Below, one piece after another: positions 58,701 to 64,000 of a stretch of 64,000 nt of DNA. The DNA lies in NCBI GenBank assembly GCA_028583405.1, contig CM053259.1, positions 15,428,594-15,492,593 of the forward strand, in the 5' to 3' direction. Origin of the DNA: Pogonophryne albipinna (lineage: Eukaryota > Chordata > Actinopteri > Perciformes > Artedidraconidae). A model generated the notes under the pieces. The model did no database searches, had not been told where the DNA came from, and saw nothing but the letters and a program-made list of their open reading frames with translations. How positions within the stretch are numbered: position 1 is the first letter of the stretch; each line of letters opens with the position of its first letter. The translations under genes and the position numbers were made by a program.

Positions 58701-61247
58701 TAAGTTATTCATCCATCACACCATTTACAATTGACATGAAGATCAGCAATTAAGTTCAGGTCATTTGGGCCTTCTAAGAGGTATTCATTGTAGATTTGTT
58801 TATTCTGTTGTAGTCCTACAAGAAGCTGCATCTCTTTTTATATAAGCTTGTTCAATTGTTTTGATGCTCTTTTCCTTAGAGGTAGCTCCAGGTAGCAACA
58901 GTATGAAGAAAGATGTGTCGTAAGCCAGTTCATTGCCCTCCATACTATAACTCAGCCCCCCCCCCAACCTTTAGAGCTCTTCCCATACATGATGGGTCCA
59001 TCGGCTCCTGTTGTTTACGCCTCACTGCGAGCCTACCATGGCTGTGGCAGGAGATTTTATCAGACCAGACAACTCATCAACAGTCTGGAGCTGATGTTTC
59101 TTATCTCACTGTAAATGCCCCCGGCACTTTCCCGTGGACAGAAGAGCTCCTTCAACAGCGTGCTCCACACTCAGGCGAGACTGCAACACATTGTAGGCTT
59201 GGAAATTGATTTCTGTATCCCACAATTGTACTATGATGTTAGGTGTCATACTGTGGACCTTTGATAACTTGTTATGGCCCGAGGCGCCTGCCGCCTCCCC
59301 ACACTCACCTTCCAACAGCGCCATCTCAAAATAGCAAGGGTTTCAGAAAAGTGCAGCTTTGTGTTTGTCAAAGCTTCTAGCATCCACAAAACAATCTGTA
59401 ACACCACACGAAATGAACCACTACTGTATAGTGGAGTGGAGCTGTGGCTGCATATTTTTGTTTATGTAAAGATAAGGGAGAGCTCACTTCAGCAGACATG
59501 GCTGAAGACTCTTCCATTGGTCACTCAGTGAAATAAACTATAATCTGTGGAGTGGTGGTTCATTGAACATCCCAGGCGGTGTGCACATTAAAACACTGGA
59601 TCCAGCAGGCCGTTTAACATTTTATTTTATAATCTGGTGGTTTGGGGGCGGTTACAGCACGTGTGAAGAATATGGATGTTTTTATATCATGTAATGCATC
59701 CACAGGATTAACTGCTCACTTTCCTTCAACATATTCCTTCCTTAATCAAAAGGAAAAGCGCTTTGTTCTGCAGCCTCTGGATGGAAGGAAGGGAGTGACA
59801 GGCCTGAAGGGTGGAGTTTATAGACCTTGGTAGGGAGTGGTCTATATGTGATTGACACTAGTGACTCAGGTAGAGAGGAGAGTTAGGATTTTTAACACTC
59901 AGTGTATATTGACATTTTTGGAGCCTCATTTTTGTAGAGACGAACCGGACAGACACTGCGACCTGAGGCCCCGCCCCGAGGTAGTGCTGGTTTATATTCT
60001 CCCTAACAGACTGTTTTCAGTTTGAGTTCATGCCGGTGCACTGTGGTGTGAATGTCAGTGTCGTGTGTCATCGCCACTGACAGATGCCTCGTGTTCCTTA
60101 AGAACAAGGACGTGGGCAAGTGCCAGTCACAACCAGGACAAACCAGAGCGGTCGGGTGGTTTCCTCTCAGACAGACGTGGCACCAACAGAATTCCGTACA
60201 TTCATCAGACATCAGCTGTCATGTTTTGTTGTTGCTATCTCTTATCACATGCCTTGTTTTAACTTGCAGACATTTACTGTCTGCGTCATATTTCGCAAAC
60301 ACCAGGCAAGGATTTAGCCTAACAGTGAAACAGCATTTTGAAAATGTATTGCCAGCTTAGTTTGTTGTATCCTCGGTTGAAAGCCAGTTTGATTTGTTAG
60401 ATGAAGATACGCCAACTGGAACTCTTACACACTGGGACATGATGTAAAGTAAATTTAATGAGTTTTGGATAGACAAACGTAAGATTTGTCTTGTTTTTTA
60501 GAGACAATTTATCAAATAGATATCTCCTTTCTTGAGTCAAAACAAGTATTTGTCCTCTTTCCAGTGTCAATTTGATGTTTTAACCCAAATCATTTTCTAA
60601 TAATACAACATAACATCAGTATGACAACTCCTCTATTATCCCCACTTCACTTACACATGTTTATATCTCTTATTTGCATTAATGTGAGTTATTTCAAGAC
60701 GAAATTGTAGCTTTTTTCTGCATTTAGTTTAATTGATGTTCAGACAGAGCATAATGACTCAGTCAACTTTTACTGAATATTAAAAAGTGTGTTCTCGCAG
60801 CTCTTTCTCCGTCTTTCCCCTCCAGCTAATGTTCTGTTGTGTCTAATCAATGGCAAGGCCATAGTAATTTGGTTTGATTGAAATCCCTCTAGGATAAAAT
60901 CATCATTAGTGTGAAAAGAGGAATATATGAAAAAAACAGATCAGAAGCAAAAGTGTTTTTTTAATTCTCCATCCCACAGGGGGGAAAGGCCCATATGTAC
61001 TGTAGCAGTGCTGATGATAATTGGTGGTTTGTTAATTGCACCATGCCATTTGCTCTGCATATGTTAAAGCACAATTTGCATGCATCACACATTGTCTTTA
61101 GATTGATGAATTAATAATGTAGTAATGGTTTGTTTCCTTCTGTCTGACACACAAATGCACACACACACACACCATCCATGTATCTTGTTCTTTCACTCAC
61201 GTTCTTCTCTCTTCTCACTTGTTCTCTTTCTGTGACTTTCTCTCCAG
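55777..61247 (+). other. efna3: efna3 intron 4 (5.5 kb)
   Basis: Donor GTGAGT; acceptor TTTCTCTCCAG after a normal pyrimidine tract, with a likely branch A in TTCTCACTT about 30 nt upstream. It holds a GA run at 56907-56929 within a purine-rich stretch (56900-57130), and otherwise single-copy-looking DNA. No gene or transposon is recognised. Confidence 0.92.
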
Positions 61248-61366
61248 ATGAATTTAACCCTGAAGTTCCCAAACTGGAGAAAAGCGTCAGTGGCAGCAGC
61301 CCATCACGTGACCGCCTTATTCTCACCGTGGCGATGCTGCTCCTGTCTGCCGTCCTGTTGTCCTAG
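61248..61366 (+). CDS. efna3: Ephrin-A3, exon 5 (C-terminus and GPI signal)
   Basis: Encodes residues 186-224: DEFNPEVPKLEKSVSGSSPS, then RDRLILTVAMLLLSAVLLS and TAG at 61364-61366. PKLEKSVSG matches PKLEKSISG of human ephrin-A3. The small-residue cluster SGSSPS (about 200-205) is a plausible GPI attachment region, followed by a short basic spacer and a 16-residue hydrophobic tail. This is the layout of a GPI-anchor signal rather than a transmembrane ephrin-B. The full spliced product is 224 residues, close to the usual ephrin-A length. Confidence 0.95.
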
Positions 61367-62688
61367 CGACGTGTCACCGTGAGTGACACTTGATGCATAG
61401 CTGGGACCGCCTTGTCCGAAGGGCTTTGTATCCACCCAGTTGTGAACGTTGGCAGAAACACAGAGGAGGACAAAGTAGAGGAGCAACAGAACCACAAACA
61501 AAAGGACGAAGGAAAAATTCTTGAGAAAACTTCACTAGACTTTAAAAAAAAAAAAAAAAGGAGAGGCCTTTTTGCTGTCATATGTACATCAGTGTAGTTT
61601 GACCCTCCATGTGTCGTTGAACATCATCGTCATATGAATACCACAGCATTTTTTCATGTAGGTGTGTTTGCTACAACATGGAGACCACAACCAATATTCA
61701 GCCAGCAGGCAAGTGAGTAAGAGGAATACTAATGAGTTTGATGTAGACTACACACTCTTTTTGTAGCATGGATATTAAAAAAAATCACCTGTGGAATCGT
61801 AAGCAGCTCTGTCTTCAGCTTTTTTGTGACTGTAGGCTTTGAAGAATTTGGCGAACTTCGACTTTGCAGTGTAAGTTAAGGCCTTGGACCATGGACAAAG
61901 TGTACTGATGGATGAAAATCAACTAAGATGCAGTAAAAAAGCAAGCTGGACTTTGGATGTGTACTAATATCTATACAGGGTATGTATATTCAGTCGTTGA
62001 TGAGAACTGCTGCCATTATCCTGGAAATAGAAGAATGTTGTTGAGCTGGTATGAGGGAGCTGCTGGTTATAAATGCTCAAAATGTCTCTTTAGAAAAGGG
62101 GAAGACTTTGTGAGGATATCCACGGGCCTTTCAAGAATCCATTTTCACCAGACATCAGAAATACCCCTGGCTTTGTGATAGGTACAGATGCAAAGCCTGT
62201 GTTTGTTAGGAGATAGCGAGTGCCCTCTTACAACAAGTCCTTTGTCTGCATTTCCTGCCTTCACACTGTAACAACCCTAGAAAAATACAAACCCTGGACT
62301 AGTAATTTGACGGCAGTTAAATGTGGTAGATGTGTGTTTTGTTCCAAGGCATTGACCTTCAGCACTTGGCGTAGTTTTCCCCGGATGTCAACCCTTTCTC
62401 CTCGCAGCAATCAGCATGACTCATTCAGAATAACACTAATTTACAATTCTTAAAAACCTCTCTCCGCAGCGAGTTCCCTTTGTAATCCCAGACAACCCCA
62501 TCTATTTCCTTTCCACTTCACATGTTCCCAGCCAATCAGTGCTGATGGCCATTACAGCAGTCACAGTCACCATGGAAACGACCCCAGAGTGCGACAGGTG
62601 CCTGAGGAGAAACGGTGCTTTGAGTCTCAAAGTAACGCTGCCGCCATTTTGTTAGAAAAAAAGAAAAGAAAACACGTGTGAATGTGCA

Positions 62689-62694
62689 AATAAA
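62689..62694 (+). terminator. efna3: Candidate proximal poly(A) signal AATAAA
   Basis: Canonical AATAAA followed by a T-rich stretch (CACTTTTTTTATATTG) within 20 nt. This is the best proximal polyadenylation signal for efna3. Use is not shown. Confidence 0.5.
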
Positions 62695-62768
62695 GTTCAC
62701 TTTTTTTATATTGTTATACAGGACAACGTAGGCTGGCATTAATCAGATTACAATGTTGTGCTTTTTTA

Positions 62769-62832
62769 ATTTATTTACTTTTCAAATGTATTTATTTTAA
62801 CATTAAAGTATATTATTTATCTACCTAATTTA
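62769..62832 (+). promoter_or_regulatory. efna3: AU-rich element cluster
   Basis: Five ATTTA pentamers (62769, 62773 overlapping, 62790, 62815, 62828) lie in AT-rich DNA after the proximal AATAAA. If included in the mRNA they could confer instability. An ATTAAA at 62802-62807 lies inside the cluster. Confidence 0.45.
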
Positions 62833-63172
62833 TTAATGTGCATTTGAAGGCCTTTGCTCGATAAGCTACTGTGCCATTTTTGTATTCTTCTTTTTAAACA
62901 GTGACATTTTTACTGCAGCATTTTGCTTGTGTAGATAACTAGGCAGATGTTATTATGCCTGACAAAAAGAGAGGGTTATTGGTTATGACTAATCAGTTGG
63001 GATATACACTCAGTGACCCTGCTCTCATGTAACAGGTACTGCTAAACAGATTATGTTGAAGCGCATGTCATAAACCAACTAATGCAAAGACGCAGTTGAC
63101 GGAAGGGCAGCGCTCCTCCAGTGCTGCACTTGCGAAAACGAAGGAGTCTGCATTGTAATGTATATTTATAAT

Positions 63173-63460
<288 letters not shown>

Positions 63461-63743
63461 CATTTGTGTGCGTATGTATGTAGAATGTGTTTGTCTGCGC
63501 TTTTTCGAGTATGTTGCATTTAGGAATTTCGTACCCGTCAAGGAGTCGTTTGTAGGATCTGAATATGCAAGTGAGTTGCGAGAGAATGTGCTCTTCTGTA
63601 ATGTTAGTTTACGTTACGGGGTTTGGGAAGCGGGCGAAAAGCATTTACTGGTGTTGAAGACAACCACAAGAAATGTGTTTACCTTTGACAATAATGAGTA
63701 AAAAAAACTGTAAATTGATCCAAGAATGTTTAAAACAATGCCG

Positions 63744-63749
63744 ATTAAA
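63744..63749 (+). terminator. efna3: Candidate distal poly(A) signal ATTAAA
   Basis: ATTAAA followed about 20 nt later by the GT/T-rich stretch TTCTGTGTGTTTATTTATC, the layout of a cleavage site. This would give the long 3' UTR form. Confidence 0.4.
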
Positions 63750-63770
63750 ATCTTTTTGCAGATTTACTTC

Positions 63771-64000
63771 TGTGTGTTTATTTATCAGTGTGTAACAAAC
63801 TCTCTGTACTGTGCATAGAAAAGACATGCAGCCTTCTCCTTCACCGTGTTCCCTTACTTTATCTCAACAGTGACTCCTTCACCTTCACTCACTCTGCACT
63901 CACTTCTGTTTGTTTTTCTGAAGCACCATACTTGAAAGCGAGGCTCTCCCTCTTTCTCTCACACTCCACTTTTAGATATGTTGGTTGTGAGTTGATAGCG
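63771..64000. other. Downstream DNA
   Basis: No gene or repeat is recognised before the window ends. Confidence 0.5.

Overview
The window is vertebrate, almost certainly teleost fish, genomic DNA. The evidence is a five-exon vertebrate ephrin gene with GT-AG introns, eight very long pure (CA/TG)n arrays, L2/Rex1-group LINE fragments, hAT-like and PIF/Harbinger-like DNA transposon remnants, and short repeats of a kind common in ray-finned fish. The species cannot be named from the sequence.

One protein-coding gene is supported, and it fills most of the window on the + strand: an ephrin-A3 (efna3; a or b paralogue not resolved). A GC-rich promoter and leader lie at about 4855-5365. The coding exons are 5366-5475, 53401-53702, 53949-54014, 55699-55776 and 61248-61366. 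They splice in frame to a 224-residue protein with a signal peptide, an ephrin receptor-binding domain with four conserved cysteines, a short stalk and a C-terminal GPI-attachment signal. The introns measure 47.9 kb, 246 bp, 1.7 kb and 5.5 kb. The 3' UTR starts at 61367; candidate poly(A) signals lie at 62689, 62802 and 63744.

Layout: 1-4300 is upstream DNA with a partial Harbinger-like element, a LINE scrap and a 182-bp candidate MITE. 4300-4640 holds two repeat remnants, 4855-5475 the promoter and exon 1, and 5476-53400 intron 1. Intron 1 carries most of the repeats: six long CA/TG arrays, a second Harbinger-like copy in the opposite orientation, two hAT-like elements, an L2-type 3' end, a 5'-truncated LINE with a recognisable reverse transcriptase, and an internal ~200-bp duplication. 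It also holds AT-rich non-repetitive patches that look like conserved developmental enhancers. 53401-61366 holds exons 2-5, and 61367-64000 the 3' UTR and downstream DNA.

The most unusual feature is the 3' end of intron 3. A 250-bp (TG)125 array plus four TTTGTG units has expanded between the pyrimidine tract and the acceptor of exon 4. As a result there is no adenine for 303 nt before the acceptor AG. The branch point must be distant or non-canonical, and exon 4 is a symmetric 78-nt exon whose skipping would keep the frame. No wholly new gene system was found.
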